Positions 33,156 through 42,418 of a stretch of 64,000 bases of DNA are shown piece after piece. Where the stretch lies: NCBI GenBank assembly GCA_002842515.1, contig PHDC01000001.1, positions 744,001 to 808,000 on the forward strand, read 5' to 3'. Each line of letters opens with the position of its first letter. Within the stretch, counting starts at the first letter, position 1. Source of the DNA: Bacteroidetes bacterium HGW-Bacteroidetes-5 (GTDB lineage Bacteria > Bacteroidota > Bacteroidia > Bacteroidales > UBA932). The translations under genes and the position numbers were made by a program. The notes below the pieces were generated by a model. It saw only the letters and a list, made by a program, of their open reading frames with translations, did no database searches and was not told the origin of the DNA.

Positions 33156-33979
33156 TGATGACAAATTTAGAGAGAGAGTTCAATCACATATCGCTCAACA
33201 ACAACAGTGAAGAGGCATTAGCCCTCTTTTACAAAGTAAGGGATCTCCTGGAGAGCGGGGAGCTTAGGGTGGCCCAAATTAGACATAGCAACTGGAGTAT
33301 CAACTCCTGGGTTAAACAGGTTATTTTGTGGGGGTTTCGTTACGGTAAAATTAGAGAGTACCAGGGCAGCCCGCTCTCCTATTACGACAAAGATACATAC
33401 CCTGCCCAATCCTTTAGGGCAGATCAAAATATCCGGCTTGTACCCGGCGGCTCATCGGTACGCAGTGGAGCATATGTTGCAGATGGAACTGTTATTATGC
33501 CACCCTCATATATCAATGTTGGAGCCTATATAGACTCCGGCTGTATGATAGACTCCCACGCACTTGTGGGCTCCTGTGCCCAGATTGGAAAGGGGGTTCA
33601 TATATCTGCAGCTTCGCAGATAGGGGGAGTGCTGGAGCCCATAAATGCAATGCCTGTGATTATTGAAGATGATGTCTTTGTGGGAGGAAACTGCGGAATA
33701 TACGAAGGGACAATTGTGAAAAAGGGGGCAGTAATTGCTACCGGAGTTATCTTAAATGCATCTACACCCATCTTTGACAACACCACCGGAAAGTATATCC
33801 GCAAAAGCGACACAACCCCTTTGACAATTCCCGAAAACGCAGTTGTAGTTGCCGGCAGCCGCCCCATAAGCAGCGGTTTTGGCAGAGAGTTCTCAATTCA
33901 CCTCTACTGTCCGGTGATAATCAAATACAGGGATAGCAAGACAGATAACGCAATAGAGTTGGAAGATCTACTGAGATGA
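33155..33979 (+). CDS. dapD: Tetrahydrodipicolinate N-succinyltransferase
   Basis: A 274-residue enzyme. The N-terminal helical part (GELRVAQ to SWVKQVILWGFR) is followed by a left-handed beta-helix of hexapeptide repeats (IMPPSYINVGAYIDSGCMID, then SHALVGSCAQIGKGVHIS). The DapD-specific WVKQ region and IVEDDVFVGGN-type loop (IIEDDVFVGGNCGIYEG) are present. It succinylates tetrahydrodipicolinate using succinyl-CoA and so opens the acylated branch of lysine synthesis. Its presence shows that this organism uses the succinylase route rather than, or besides, the DapL route known from Bacteroides. The last 4 bases overlap the aminotransferase gene. Confidence 0.95.
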   Translation: MMTNLEREFNHISLNNNSEEALALFYKVRDLLESGELRVAQIRHSNWSINSWVKQVILWGFRYGKIREYQGSPLSYYDKDTYPAQSFRADQNIRLVPGGSSVRSGAYVADGTVIMPPSYINVGAYIDSGCMIDSHALVGSCAQIGKGVHISAASQIGGVLEPINAMPVIIEDDVFVGGNCGIYEGTIVKKGAVIATGVILNASTPIFDNTTGKYIRKSDTTPLTIPENAVVVAGSRPISSGFGREFSIHLYCPVIIKYRDSKTDNAIELEDLLR

Positions 33980-35184
33980 GTAAAATAGATTTAGAGTCAA
34001 TACTATCCGAAAATGCCTCAAAAATGAGACCCTCTCCTGCCAGAAACATTCTTGCCGGGCTAAACAGAGAGGAGCTTATCTCGTTCGGGGGCGGCTACCC
34101 CAACCCGGAGACATTTCCGGTTGATGACCTTAAGAGGATTGTAGAGACCCTGTTGCGGGAGAGCCCCTCAAGCTCTCTGCAGTACGGCCCTACCGAGGGA
34201 GACCCCAAACTTCGCCGGGAGCTTGCCAACAGGTACCGCTCCCAAGGAGTAGATATCACCAAAGATGATATTGTAATCACTACATCTTCTCAACAGGCCA
34301 TTGACCTCTGCTCCAAGATATTTCTAAACAGAGAAGATACTCTTGTGTGCAGCCTCCCCACCTATTTTGGAGCTCTTCAATCTTTTTGGTTTTGGGGCGG
34401 GGCTCCGGTTGGAGTTGCAGATGAAAACAATTTGGAGTCTACTGTTATAAAGCTCATTGAAGAGGGTCGCAAGCCAAAATTCATCTACTCAATCCCCGAT
34501 TTCCAGAACCCCTCGGGAGTAACACTCTCATTAGCCCAGAGAGAGAACATCATAAGAGTTGCCCGGCTTTACGATTTAACCATTATTGAAGATAGCCCAT
34601 ACAGAGAGCTCAGGTATAGCGGAGAGGAGCTGCCAACCCTATTATCTATGGACAAAGAGCGGGTCATACTTTTAGGAACTTTCTCCAAGACACTCACCCC
34701 CGGGTTTAGGCTTGGCTGGATTGTTGCCAACCCCCAAATTCTGGACAAAATAGTTGTTGCAAAACAGAGCGCAGACCTCTGTGCGTCGGTCTTTGACCAA
34801 GCTATTGCGGCGCGCTACCTGGGTGATGGACTCTTTGATAGTAATCTTATTAAGACAATTGAGCTCTACCGAGGGAAAAGAGAGTTGATGCTGGAGTGTT
34901 TCAAGAGGTATATGCCCAAGAGTGTGAGCTGGACCGTTCCCGAAGGGGGGCTCTTTCTCTTTTTAACACTTCCATTTGGTTATAAAAGTGCAGATGTTCT
35001 CAAGCTGACACTTATTGAGAACTTAGCCTTTATCCCGGGAGAGATTTTTTTCTGTAACGGTGAGGGTAAGAACACAATGAGAATCAACTTCTCCTATGCC
35101 CCAAACGAAAAGATTGAAAAAGGGGTTAAAATTCTTGCCACAGCAATTGAGAGTGTTATCTCAACTACGCCAGATTACCGCTAA
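33976..35184 (+). CDS. Class I aminotransferase in the lysine operon, candidate DapC role
   Basis: A 402-residue PLP enzyme of fold type I. Landmarks are QYGPTEGDPKLRRELANRY, the PLP-binding Asn/Asp/Tyr region (IPDFQNPSG and IIEDSPY) and the PLP lysine in GTFSKTLTPGFRLGWI. It resembles the LysN/2-aminoadipate and MocR-type branch and not ArgD/DapC of E. coli. It overlaps dapD by 4 bases and is last in the lysine operon, where the only pathway step without an assigned gene is the N-succinyl-diaminopimelate aminotransferase. That role is therefore likely but inferred. An aromatic or aminoadipate aminotransferase is the alternative. Confidence 0.85.
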   Translation: MSKIDLESILSENASKMRPSPARNILAGLNREELISFGGGYPNPETFPVDDLKRIVETLLRESPSSSLQYGPTEGDPKLRRELANRYRSQGVDITKDDIVITTSSQQAIDLCSKIFLNREDTLVCSLPTYFGALQSFWFWGGAPVGVADENNLESTVIKLIEEGRKPKFIYSIPDFQNPSGVTLSLAQRENIIRVARLYDLTIIEDSPYRELRYSGEELPTLLSMDKERVILLGTFSKTLTPGFRLGWIVANPQILDKIVVAKQSADLCASVFDQAIAARYLGDGLFDSNLIKTIELYRGKRELMLECFKRYMPKSVSWTVPEGGLFLFLTLPFGYKSADVLKLTLIENLAFIPGEIFFCNGEGKNTMRINFSYAPNEKIEKGVKILATAIESVISTTPDYR

Positions 35185-35214
35185 ATCACATCCGGATCAC
35201 CGCTGAATACCTCT

Positions 35215-35988
35215 CTAGATTACCTCCAGATCTCCCGCCGGAATCCAGCCCTGGCGGCCATCTGCAAGTTCAATTCTCTTCCAGCTGCCCAATTGCTCAA
35301 TCATCTCTACTTTAGTCCCTTCGTGAAGGATAAAGAGAGTATTCCCGGATCCGTCCGGAGAGCTCCTCACAGTACTAACAGGCATCATTACAATTGCCGT
35401 ATCCCTTCTGTTGTATGAGCTTCTCTGGCTCCAGGCAAACAGGGTTAAGATTATACCTACCAGAAGAGAGAACATAGATGCAAAGAAGGAGATCTTTCTC
35501 ACGGCAGAGCTTGGTCCGTAACGGAAATTGAGCAACAGCAGTGCAGTGAGGGCAAAAAAGAGCAGCGATATATATGTCCACTCATTGGAAGATAACATAT
35601 AGTTTACATCTCTTATCCAGGTGCGCAGGATAAACTCCGGAAGCTCCTCAATCTTATCTATGGCAAACTCCTTGGCGAGCTTAAGGTTATTTTGAGTATC
35701 GTTACTGCCGGGATTTAGCTTGAGCGCTCTCTCATAATAGAGGATAGATTTACCCCACTGTTTCTCTTTAAAATAGCAGTTCGCGATGTTATATAAAAGG
35801 GGCTCCGAGGTGTGTCCGCTCTTCTCAATCTCCTGATATTGAGCCAGCGCTTCGCTAAAATTGCCCTTAGAGTAAAGCTCCCCAGCACTTTCCCATAAAT
35901 CTGAAACTTTGGGTGAAGCAGCCTGGGAGAAAGCGATAAAAGGTAACAACACAAGCAAAGCTCCAATAATTGCCTTTTTCATATCCAT
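35215..35988 (-). CDS. batE: BatE: TPR and SH3-domain protein of the aerotolerance cluster
   Basis: The likely start is 35988 or 35982 (MDMKKAIIGALLVLL), because the upstream ATG at 36042 would place 20 charged residues before the signal peptide. Two TPR units (SEALAQYQEIEKSGHTSEPL and YFKEKQWGKSILYYERALKL) come first, then two membrane helices (about 155-190), and finally a bacterial SH3 domain (TVRSSPDGSGNTLFILHEGT, ending GRQGWIPAGDLEVI). This order is that of BatE, the last gene of the Bat cluster. Bat proteins are linked to oxygen and stress tolerance in Bacteroides and Leptospira. It is convergent with the lysine operon, 31 bases away. Confidence 0.88.
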   Translation of the reverse strand: MDMKKAIIGALLVLLPFIAFSQAASPKVSDLWESAGELYSKGNFSEALAQYQEIEKSGHTSEPLLYNIANCYFKEKQWGKSILYYERALKLNPGSNDTQNNLKLAKEFAIDKIEELPEFILRTWIRDVNYMLSSNEWTYISLLFFALTALLLLNFRYGPSSAVRKISFFASMFSLLVGIILTLFAWSQRSSYNRRDTAIVMMPVSTVRSSPDGSGNTLFILHEGTKVEMIEQLGSWKRIELADGRQGWIPAGDLEVI

Positions 35989-36041
35989 ATAATTAACTCT
36001 AAACATATCGTTACTAAACTTACTGAAAAATACACTGCTCA

Positions 36042-37874
36042 TTATAACTCCATCTCAGAGATGAGGCTTATTGCCTTTGTATAGTTTTTATCCATCTCTC
36101 CTCCACCCGGGTCCGGTGCATATCTGGCATACTCACACTGCTCCAGTAAATAGAGCAACTCCTCAATCTGTCCAAAATCGACCTTTTTAAAAACCAGCTC
36201 CTCCCGAATTTTATCACGGGAAAGATCTGCAAGTGAAAGATTTAATTTATCTGACACATACCCGAGAAGGGCCCTGTGCAGCTCTTCATAGAATCCCATA
36301 TAGATGCCCTGCTTTAGAAGGGTCTCGGCATTTTTAAGACGGGCGCGGGCAACCTTATTGGCTCTTCTGTTTTTAACACCGGCAATATCTCTGTTTCTCT
36401 CTACCCTTTTTGAGAGAATCTTCTCAGTAAATATATACAGAGATATAATCATCAGAATTGCAAAAAAGTAAAAGAGAGAGGCAAAGAAGAATAGGTTACC
36501 CTTTTTAAGCCGTGATGCTCCGGAGTGAATGTATCTAATATCTTCGGTAATGCTCCTCACTGCCTGTCTGTTAACCCCAAGAGAGAGTCCCGGTTGTGAA
36601 ACAGAACCGCCGCCGGCATCTCTTCCCACTTTTAAATTAAGATCGTCTGAGAAGAGGGTTATATATCTCTTTTTGGCAATATCATAGAAGCTGAACTCAA
36701 CCTTTGGAATGGTGTACTCACCCGGCCCTCGTGGGATAATCGGGTACTCAAACTGTTTACTCCCGGTAGCTCCTCTTGACCCTTTGCTGCTGTTATCAGA
36801 AATCTTTGTATCGTAGACCTCAAACCCTGCAGGAAAGGCAATCTTTGGAGCCTCAATGAGATTAATGTTTCCTGTACCGCTAATATTTACAATAAGAGAT
36901 AGGGCCTCATTTGCATTGATAGAGTCTCTGGAAAGTTTTGCGTTCATTGTAAACTCACCCACACCACCCTGGAAAGATGCCGGAGCTCCCTGTGGAAGAG
37001 GATCTACTACAACTCTTACTGCTGTAGATGATACTCTTTTACGAACTGTAGAGTAGGAGTCAAAGAAGTCATCGAAGAGACTTCTGGAGGCTCCCCCGGC
37101 TGAGCGTATCTGAACCTGGCAAATCATCTCGGCAGCATCTATTGTGAGGGTGCCGCTCTGCTGTGGCAAAAGCATATATCTTCTTAACAGTGCAGAGTTA
37201 TATATCTTTCCGTCAATACTCTCTCTTACAAACTCTATGTTTTGCGGAGTATCTATCTCCTGGCTCCAGAAGCCGTTGAAAGAGGGAAAACGAACATCCT
37301 CAAACCCTGCGATTGGCACCTTTGTGTAGAGTTTCACAGTTGCAATGAGGTGCTCACCCTTCACAACCCTCCCTTTACTGAGTGATATCTTTAAAAAAAG
37401 ATCGTCGCTGCTTACAGTTGTGGCCGTTTGGGCAGATTCACTGCTCTTAGCCGAACCATCTCCCTTAACCACCTCTATAGTTACGGGTGAAGATGAGTAA
37501 CTCTTGCCATCCACCACAACTGTGGCAGAGGGGATGGTAAACTTACCCTCAGAACGAGGCGCAAGCACATAGGTATAGCTTATCGAAATACTCTCGCTCC
37601 GTTTGCCGTTAATGATTTGCGTACTACTCATACGCGACTGGGAAGGGCCCGCAAGCAGGTCAAAGTCAGTTATAGACGGGAGGTTAAAGGAAGATGGTTC
37701 TGCATTAACGCTAAATACCACCTGAAAACTCTCCCCCGACTCCACCACTCTGGGAGCGTCAACTTTAAGAGAGGTCTGCGCAGAGAGAGAGACCCCTGCA
37801 ATAAAAGAGCCCAATATCAAAAAGAGCCTGCGCGTCACTCCCGAATTTTTGATTTTATCTAAATAGTTTATCAT
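36042..37874 (-). CDS. batD: BatD: membrane protein with BatD/DUF11-like domains
   Basis: A protein of about 610 residues; starting at 37874 (MINYLDKIKNSGVTRRLFLI) gives a signal peptide close to the first residues, while an upstream ATG at 37892 adds six. The exported part has repeated immunoglobulin-like beta domains (VESGESFQVVFSVNAEPSSF, NEALSLIVNISGTGNINL), followed by one membrane helix (LFFFASLFYFFAILMIISLY) and a cytoplasmic helical tail. This is the BatD family pattern. It probably forms a membrane complex with the two von Willebrand proteins BatA and BatB encoded upstream. The stop codon abuts the upstream in-frame region of batE. Confidence 0.9.
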   Translation of the reverse strand: MINYLDKIKNSGVTRRLFLILGSFIAGVSLSAQTSLKVDAPRVVESGESFQVVFSVNAEPSSFNLPSITDFDLLAGPSQSRMSSTQIINGKRSESISISYTYVLAPRSEGKFTIPSATVVVDGKSYSSSPVTIEVVKGDGSAKSSESAQTATTVSSDDLFLKISLSKGRVVKGEHLIATVKLYTKVPIAGFEDVRFPSFNGFWSQEIDTPQNIEFVRESIDGKIYNSALLRRYMLLPQQSGTLTIDAAEMICQVQIRSAGGASRSLFDDFFDSYSTVRKRVSSTAVRVVVDPLPQGAPASFQGGVGEFTMNAKLSRDSINANEALSLIVNISGTGNINLIEAPKIAFPAGFEVYDTKISDNSSKGSRGATGSKQFEYPIIPRGPGEYTIPKVEFSFYDIAKKRYITLFSDDLNLKVGRDAGGGSVSQPGLSLGVNRQAVRSITEDIRYIHSGASRLKKGNLFFFASLFYFFAILMIISLYIFTEKILSKRVERNRDIAGVKNRRANKVARARLKNAETLLKQGIYMGFYEELHRALLGYVSDKLNLSLADLSRDKIREELVFKKVDFGQIEELLYLLEQCEYARYAPDPGGGEMDKNYTKAISLISEMEL

Positions 37875-37894
37875 ATATATGATTATTGCCAATT

Positions 37895-38593
37895 CTACCA
37901 GTTCTTCTCTTTTTGCCTGCTTTCCATAACCTTTGCCTTCTCTTTATCTACCTTCTCCTGAGTCTCTTTCTCTTTATTCTGTATTGCCTGAAGCATCTGC
38001 TGGGCAGCCTGAGGAGTTATTTTGGGAGGGGGCTGGTTCTGCTCGTTCTCTTTGTTTGGATCCTGTTTATCTTTATTAGGATCCTGTTTGTCATCTTTTG
38101 GATCCTCTTTTTTATCTTTATTGTCTTTGTTGTCTTTATTTTGATCTTTGTTCTTATCCTTATCCTGCTCATCTTTAAGCATTTTCTGGGCGTATGCCAG
38201 ATTTGCCTTAGTCTCCATATCGTTCGGGTTATCTCTAAGAGAGCTCTTATAGTGCTCTACCGCTTCGCTGTATTTTTTCTGATCCAACGAGTAGTTACCT
38301 AAATTGTGAAACACCTTGGACTTTGCACCATCTATAACCATAGAGTCTTTAAGAGGTGACACAACCTTCTCTGCCTCCTGTGCATTACCCCTCTTATATA
38401 GTGCATTACCCAAATTATACCTTGCAAAAACAGACTCCGGGCTCTGCTCCAGTGCCCGTCTGTACTCCAGCTCTGCCCTCTCAATATCTCCCTTTTCGTA
38501 GGCCTTGTTCCCGGAACGCACCTCCCCCTTCTCCTTTTGTGCACTGCACACAGAGAAGACAAAGGTAAAAAGCATTATTAAAACTATCCTCAT
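37895..38593 (-). CDS. batC: BatC: TPR protein with Lys/Asp-rich linker
   Basis: The start at 38593 (MRIVLIMLFTFVFSVCSA) gives a signal peptide; an ATG 18 bases upstream is the alternative. Three TPR units (GNKAYEKGDIERAELEYRRA, ARYNLGNALYKRGNAQEAEK, FHNLGNYSLDQKKYSEAVEH) are followed by about 60 residues of low complexity made of Lys, Asp, Asn, Gln and Pro. A conserved C-terminal helix follows (QAAQQMLQAIQNKEKETQEK). The low-complexity DNA is built of short imperfect repeats and may change length by slippage. BatC is thought to hold the Bat complex together in the periplasm. Confidence 0.9.
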   Translation of the reverse strand: MRIVLIMLFTFVFSVCSAQKEKGEVRSGNKAYEKGDIERAELEYRRALEQSPESVFARYNLGNALYKRGNAQEAEKVVSPLKDSMVIDGAKSKVFHNLGNYSLDQKKYSEAVEHYKSSLRDNPNDMETKANLAYAQKMLKDEQDKDKNKDQNKDNKDNKDKKEDPKDDKQDPNKDKQDPNKENEQNQPPPKITPQAAQQMLQAIQNKEKETQEKVDKEKAKVMESRQKEKNW

Positions 38594-38616
38594 ATTAACA
38601 TCCTCCTTCATAAAAT

Positions 38617-39621
38617 CTACCTAAAGAAGTTACGGCCTCTTCTATCTGTTATTAAAAACTCCAGAATAAAGAAGAAGAGTGCAATTCCAAAAAAATACAT
38701 ATACTGTTCGTTGAAATCTTCAAAGACAACAGATTTAAACTCCTGTTTGTCCAGACTCCTAATTTGTGTCACTATCGCCTCAAGACCAAAATCACTGTTA
38801 CCGGCCCTCACATATTTTCCACCCCCCGCTTCGGCAACTTTCATAAGAGTAGGCTCGTCCAGGCGAGTTACAACAATATTACCATCCTTATCTTTGAGAA
38901 GCTCTCCGCTCTCCAACGGGATGGGCTTTCCTGTTTCAGAACCAATACCGAGAGTATATACAAAAACTCCCAACTCTTTTGCAGTCTTTGCTGCATCTAC
39001 AGGGTCATCTTCGTGATCTTCCCCGTCTGTGAGCAGTATTACAGCCCTGCTGCTGTTTGCGCTCTCTGCGCTGAAGCTCTTGATTGCAAGATTTATGGCA
39101 TCTGAGAGTGAGGTCCCCTGTACCGGAACAGAGCCGGTGTTGATACTGTTGAGGAACATCTTGGCAGAGACATAGTCCGTGGTTATTGGAAGCTGAACAA
39201 ATGCCTGGCCTGCAAAGACAATAAGACCGACTCTATCCTCCTTAAGATTATCTGTCAGGCGGCTGATTGCCAACTTAGCCCTCTCCAGGCGGTTAGGCGA
39301 ATAATCCTGAGCAAGCATAGAGTTTGAGACATCCAACGCAATCATAATCTCAATTCCTTTGCCCTCTACCTCCTTTAACCTTGCACCAAGCTGAGGGCGA
39401 GATATTCCGATGGCAAAAAAGAAGAGCGCAATGCTCAGGATAATGAGCTTTATCCACCCTCTTGCCCTGGATGCCCCCTGCATAAGCGGTTCCAGTATTG
39501 ATAAATCACCGATTTTCTCAATTTTCTTGCGTCTCAACCTTCTGTTAATACCGTGAAATATAAAGAGAAACGGTATTATCAAGATTAGAAGCAAATATTC
39601 TGATTGTGCAAACTGAATCAT
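38617..39621 (-). CDS. batB: BatB: von Willebrand factor A membrane protein
   Basis: A 334-residue protein with two N-terminal membrane helices, a von Willebrand type A domain with the metal-ion motif ALDVSNSMLAQD (DxSxS), TSLSDA (the Thr of the MIDAS) and LTDGEDHED, and a C-terminal helix. It overlaps in design with BatA but differs in sequence. VWA domains bind proteins through a divalent metal. It is cotranscribed with batA (15-base gap) and batC. Confidence 0.92.
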   Translation of the reverse strand: MIQFAQSEYLLLILIIPFLFIFHGINRRLRRKKIEKIGDLSILEPLMQGASRARGWIKLIILSIALFFFAIGISRPQLGARLKEVEGKGIEIMIALDVSNSMLAQDYSPNRLERAKLAISRLTDNLKEDRVGLIVFAGQAFVQLPITTDYVSAKMFLNSINTGSVPVQGTSLSDAINLAIKSFSAESANSSRAVILLTDGEDHEDDPVDAAKTAKELGVFVYTLGIGSETGKPIPLESGELLKDKDGNIVVTRLDEPTLMKVAEAGGGKYVRAGNSDFGLEAIVTQIRSLDKQEFKSVVFEDFNEQYMYFFGIALFFFILEFLITDRRGRNFFR

Positions 39622-39636
39622 ATTAATGAAATATCT

Positions 39637-40623
39637 TTAAGGTAATCTCTTTAAAACAAAGACTCTCAACAAAAGCTCCAGAAGAAGTGCCGCAAGCGCA
39701 ATGAGGGCATACTTCATAAAGAGCTCTTTATATATAGGGAATGAGTCCACAACTGTCCGGCTGGTCTCCATCTTATTAATCTCGCTGTAAATCTCAAGCA
39801 TCTTGGTGTTGTCGGTTGCCCGGAAGTACTTTCCGCCGGTCTCCTGAGCAATCTGCTTAAGCAGAGGTTCATCAATCTCTACCTTAACCTGCTGTATCTC
39901 TACCCCATAGGGTGTCATAACCGGATATGGCGCAACACCCATAGCTCCAACACCTATGGTATAAACCCTCACACCATAAGTCTTGGCTATCTCGGTTGCC
40001 ATAAGCGGTGCAATCTCGCCTCTGTTGTTTACCCCATCTGTGAGCAGAATTATTACCCTGCTCTTTGCCTGCGAATCTTTTAGCCTTGCAATACCGGTTG
40101 CCAAACCATTTCCAATTGCAGTTCCATCCTCAATAAGCCCTGTCTCCACCTCTTTCATCAAATTGATGAGGGTAGCCCTGTCGGTAGTGAGCGGGCACTG
40201 GGTAAAGCTCTCTCCGGCAAAAACCACCACACCCATTCTGTCACGAGGACGCTGGGCTATAAACTCAATTGCAATATCCTTTGCAGCACTTATCCTGTCC
40301 GGTTTAAAATCTCTCGCCAGCATACTGGTAGAGACATCAAGAGCAAAGATTATATCAATCCCCTCTGTATCTATTCTCTCAAAATCCTGGGAAGAGCGAG
40401 GCCTGGCCAGCGCCACAATAATGGAAGCCAGTGCAATAAACCTTAAAATATAGGGCAGATGTCTCGCTATCTTTTTAAATCTTCCACCTGCTCCACCCCA
40501 GGGAGAGAGTGACGACACCAAAAGTGAGGGCGACTGACCCCGAATCTCTCTCCAAATATAGAGCGCAACTATTGGGATAAGAAGCAGCTCCAAAAAAAGT
40601 AGTTTTGGGTATTCAAAAAACAT
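39637..40623 (-). CDS. batA: BatA: von Willebrand factor A membrane protein
   Basis: A 328-residue protein with two N-terminal membrane helices, a VWA domain with ALDVSTSMLARD (DxSxS), GTAIGNGL (MIDAS Thr) and LTDGVNNRGE, and a final membrane helix (YALIALAALLLELLLRVFVL). This layout is the BatA type. It begins 2 bases before the end of the upstream membrane protein gene, so they are coupled. BatA and BatB probably form a heteromeric complex. Confidence 0.92.
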   Translation of the reverse strand: MFFEYPKLLFLELLLIPIVALYIWREIRGQSPSLLVSSLSPWGGAGGRFKKIARHLPYILRFIALASIIVALARPRSSQDFERIDTEGIDIIFALDVSTSMLARDFKPDRISAAKDIAIEFIAQRPRDRMGVVVFAGESFTQCPLTTDRATLINLMKEVETGLIEDGTAIGNGLATGIARLKDSQAKSRVIILLTDGVNNRGEIAPLMATEIAKTYGVRVYTIGVGAMGVAPYPVMTPYGVEIQQVKVEIDEPLLKQIAQETGGKYFRATDNTKMLEIYSEINKMETSRTVVDSFPIYKELFMKYALIALAALLLELLLRVFVLKRLP

Positions 40624-40625
40624 AA

Positions 40626-41522
40626 CTATTTGCCTCCATCATTTATATTTTTCGCTTTGGGAGCATCTCTCTCCTCTATCTGTTCAAGAAATGTGGCGTT
40701 CACAAACCTCACTGCAGCAGGGATGGAGCTTTCGCACTCCTGGTCCGGTGCTGTGTATTTGGCAAACTTTACAAGATCGGAGAGGTTTAGAAGATTTGAC
40801 AATTCAGTGTAAACTTTGGGCTCCATCTTCTGTTTTGCAAGATCTTTAAGAATCTCGTTTGAAGTCTGCTCCATTGCCTGAATTCCGTACCTCTTCTCTA
40901 TATAGCCACGCAGAGCATCGGTAAGCCGGGTGTAGTACTCTTTCTGATTTTTGAGCCACATCTTTTCGTTGCGAATCTTCTCAAGCTCCCTTAAGGCAAC
41001 TATATGAGCAGGATCTTCAACGATAGGCTTTCCAAAGATGCTCTTCTTATCTCTTATGTTTTTAATTGCTCTGCGGATTAGGTATCCTGCAGCAATTATC
41101 AAAAGCAACAGCCCCACCCAGGGTAGCGCCTCCTTTATGGTATAGGGGTAGTTCATCTGACCCTTTACATCAAAAGGCTTAAACGAGGTGGTATCTATCT
41201 GAATTGTGGTAAACTCAAGAGTTCCTCCGTCAAATGATAGGGTATCTGTTGTTCCGTCACTCTTTACACGATATGCAGTAAACCCGGGAAGAGAGTATGA
41301 GCCACTGTCAAACGAAGTGACCGTTATCCTGCTCTCCAGCTCTACCACCCCATCTTTATTACTCAGTGTATCTGTCACGGGAGCCCCGATAACCTCAAGC
41401 CCTTTCATTATGGGGTTCTGTGGTGCAGGAAATATAAACCTCTCACCCTGCGATATTTGCGTTTTGAACCGCAGAGTCGTCTGGTCGCCTATTAAAAGGG
41501 TATCTTTTATTGCGTAACTCAT
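40626..41522 (-). CDS. Bat-cluster membrane protein without signal peptide
   Basis: A 298-residue protein with an N-terminal beta-sandwich domain (LLIGDQTTLRFKTQISQGER and RITVTSFDSGSYSLPGFTAY). One membrane helix lies near residues 133-152 (LPWVGLLLLIIAAGYLI), and a cytoplasmic helical domain with EKRYGIQAMEQTSNEIL ends the protein. Relatives in this cluster normally have a signal peptide so that the beta domain is outside. Here the ORF opens directly with MSYAIKDTLLIGDQ and an in-frame TAA stands five codons upstream, so it has none. Either the start region was lost in this strain or the topology differs. It sits between the DUF58 gene and batA in the usual cluster order. Confidence 0.85.
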   Translation of the reverse strand: MSYAIKDTLLIGDQTTLRFKTQISQGERFIFPAPQNPIMKGLEVIGAPVTDTLSNKDGVVELESRITVTSFDSGSYSLPGFTAYRVKSDGTTDTLSFDGGTLEFTTIQIDTTSFKPFDVKGQMNYPYTIKEALPWVGLLLLIIAAGYLIRRAIKNIRDKKSIFGKPIVEDPAHIVALRELEKIRNEKMWLKNQKEYYTRLTDALRGYIEKRYGIQAMEQTSNEILKDLAKQKMEPKVYTELSNLLNLSDLVKFAKYTAPDQECESSIPAAVRFVNATFLEQIEERDAPKAKNINDGGK

Positions 41523-41525
41523 TTT

Positions 41526-42404
41526 TTAACGGGTTTTAAAAAGGGTTATAAGACCTTTTACATAGTCCTGATTTGTGCCGATAGAGACAGAGTCTATCTT
41601 GTACCTGCGAAATAGCTGGGAGGTTTGCTCCAGAACACTTTTGTTCCACTTTGCAAAATGGGCCCTCACGCTCTTATCCGAAGTATCTACCCACTGCTCA
41701 CGCGAACTCTCACTATCTGCAACCCGAAGCAGCCCGACATCCGGCAGCTCTCTCTCACGCGGGTCATATACCGAAATCACACACAGGTCGTGGCGGCCGG
41801 CAGCAATCTTAATGGCATCTTCGTATCTCGGTTTTAGATCTTCTCCCACATCTATCATATCTGACAGAAGAAATGCGGTGCACCTCTTCTTTATGGCGTT
41901 GGTAAGAAACCTGAGTGCCTCCGAGATATCTGTACCCTTCTCTGTAGGCTCCAGCTCTATGAGCTCTCGTATTATGCGCAACAGGTGGCTCCTCCCCTTT
42001 TTGGGCGGAATGAACTTCTCTATCTTTGAACTGAAAAAGAGTGCCCCAACTTTGTCGTTGTTTACAGATGCCGAAAATGAGAGTACAGCTGCGATCTCTG
42101 TCATAAGCTCCTTCTTTGTCTTTGATGTGGAGCCAAACCATCTGGAGCCGCTCACATCAATCATCAACACCACGGTGAGCTCTCTCTCCTCCTCAAAAAC
42201 CTTGATATATGGAGCGTTGAGCCTTGCCGTAACATTCCAGTCCATACTTCTCACATCATCTCCAAACTGGTACTCGCGAACCTCGCTAAAGGCCATACCT
42301 CTCCCTTTAAAAGCAGAGTGGTACTCTCCGGCAAAAATCTGCCTCGAAAGACCCCTGGTCTTTATCTCTATCTTACGGACCTTTTTTAGTAACTCTTTAG
42401 ACAT
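41526..42404 (-). CDS. DUF58-domain protein of the Bat cluster
   Basis: A 292-residue cytoplasmic protein of the DUF58 family, with a degenerate VWA fold. Landmarks are GRGMAFSEVREYQFGDDVRS, DWNVTARLNAPYIKVFEEER and VLMIDVSGSRWFG. DUF58 proteins are partners of MoxR AAA ATPases and are thought to present substrates to them. It follows the moxR gene with 14 bases between and precedes the membrane protein gene by 3 bases. Confidence 0.93.
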   Translation of the reverse strand: MSKELLKKVRKIEIKTRGLSRQIFAGEYHSAFKGRGMAFSEVREYQFGDDVRSMDWNVTARLNAPYIKVFEEERELTVVLMIDVSGSRWFGSTSKTKKELMTEIAAVLSFSASVNNDKVGALFFSSKIEKFIPPKKGRSHLLRIIRELIELEPTEKGTDISEALRFLTNAIKKRCTAFLLSDMIDVGEDLKPRYEDAIKIAAGRHDLCVISVYDPRERELPDVGLLRVADSESSREQWVDTSDKSVRAHFAKWNKSVLEQTSQLFRRYKIDSVSIGTNQDYVKGLITLFKTR

Positions 42405-42418
42405 ATAGGTGAGTTTTA

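Noticed and set aside
37895-38200. Tandem-repeat-like DNA in batC as a separate repeat element.
   Set aside because: It codes for the normal Lys/Asp-rich linker of BatC; the short repeats follow from the codons.
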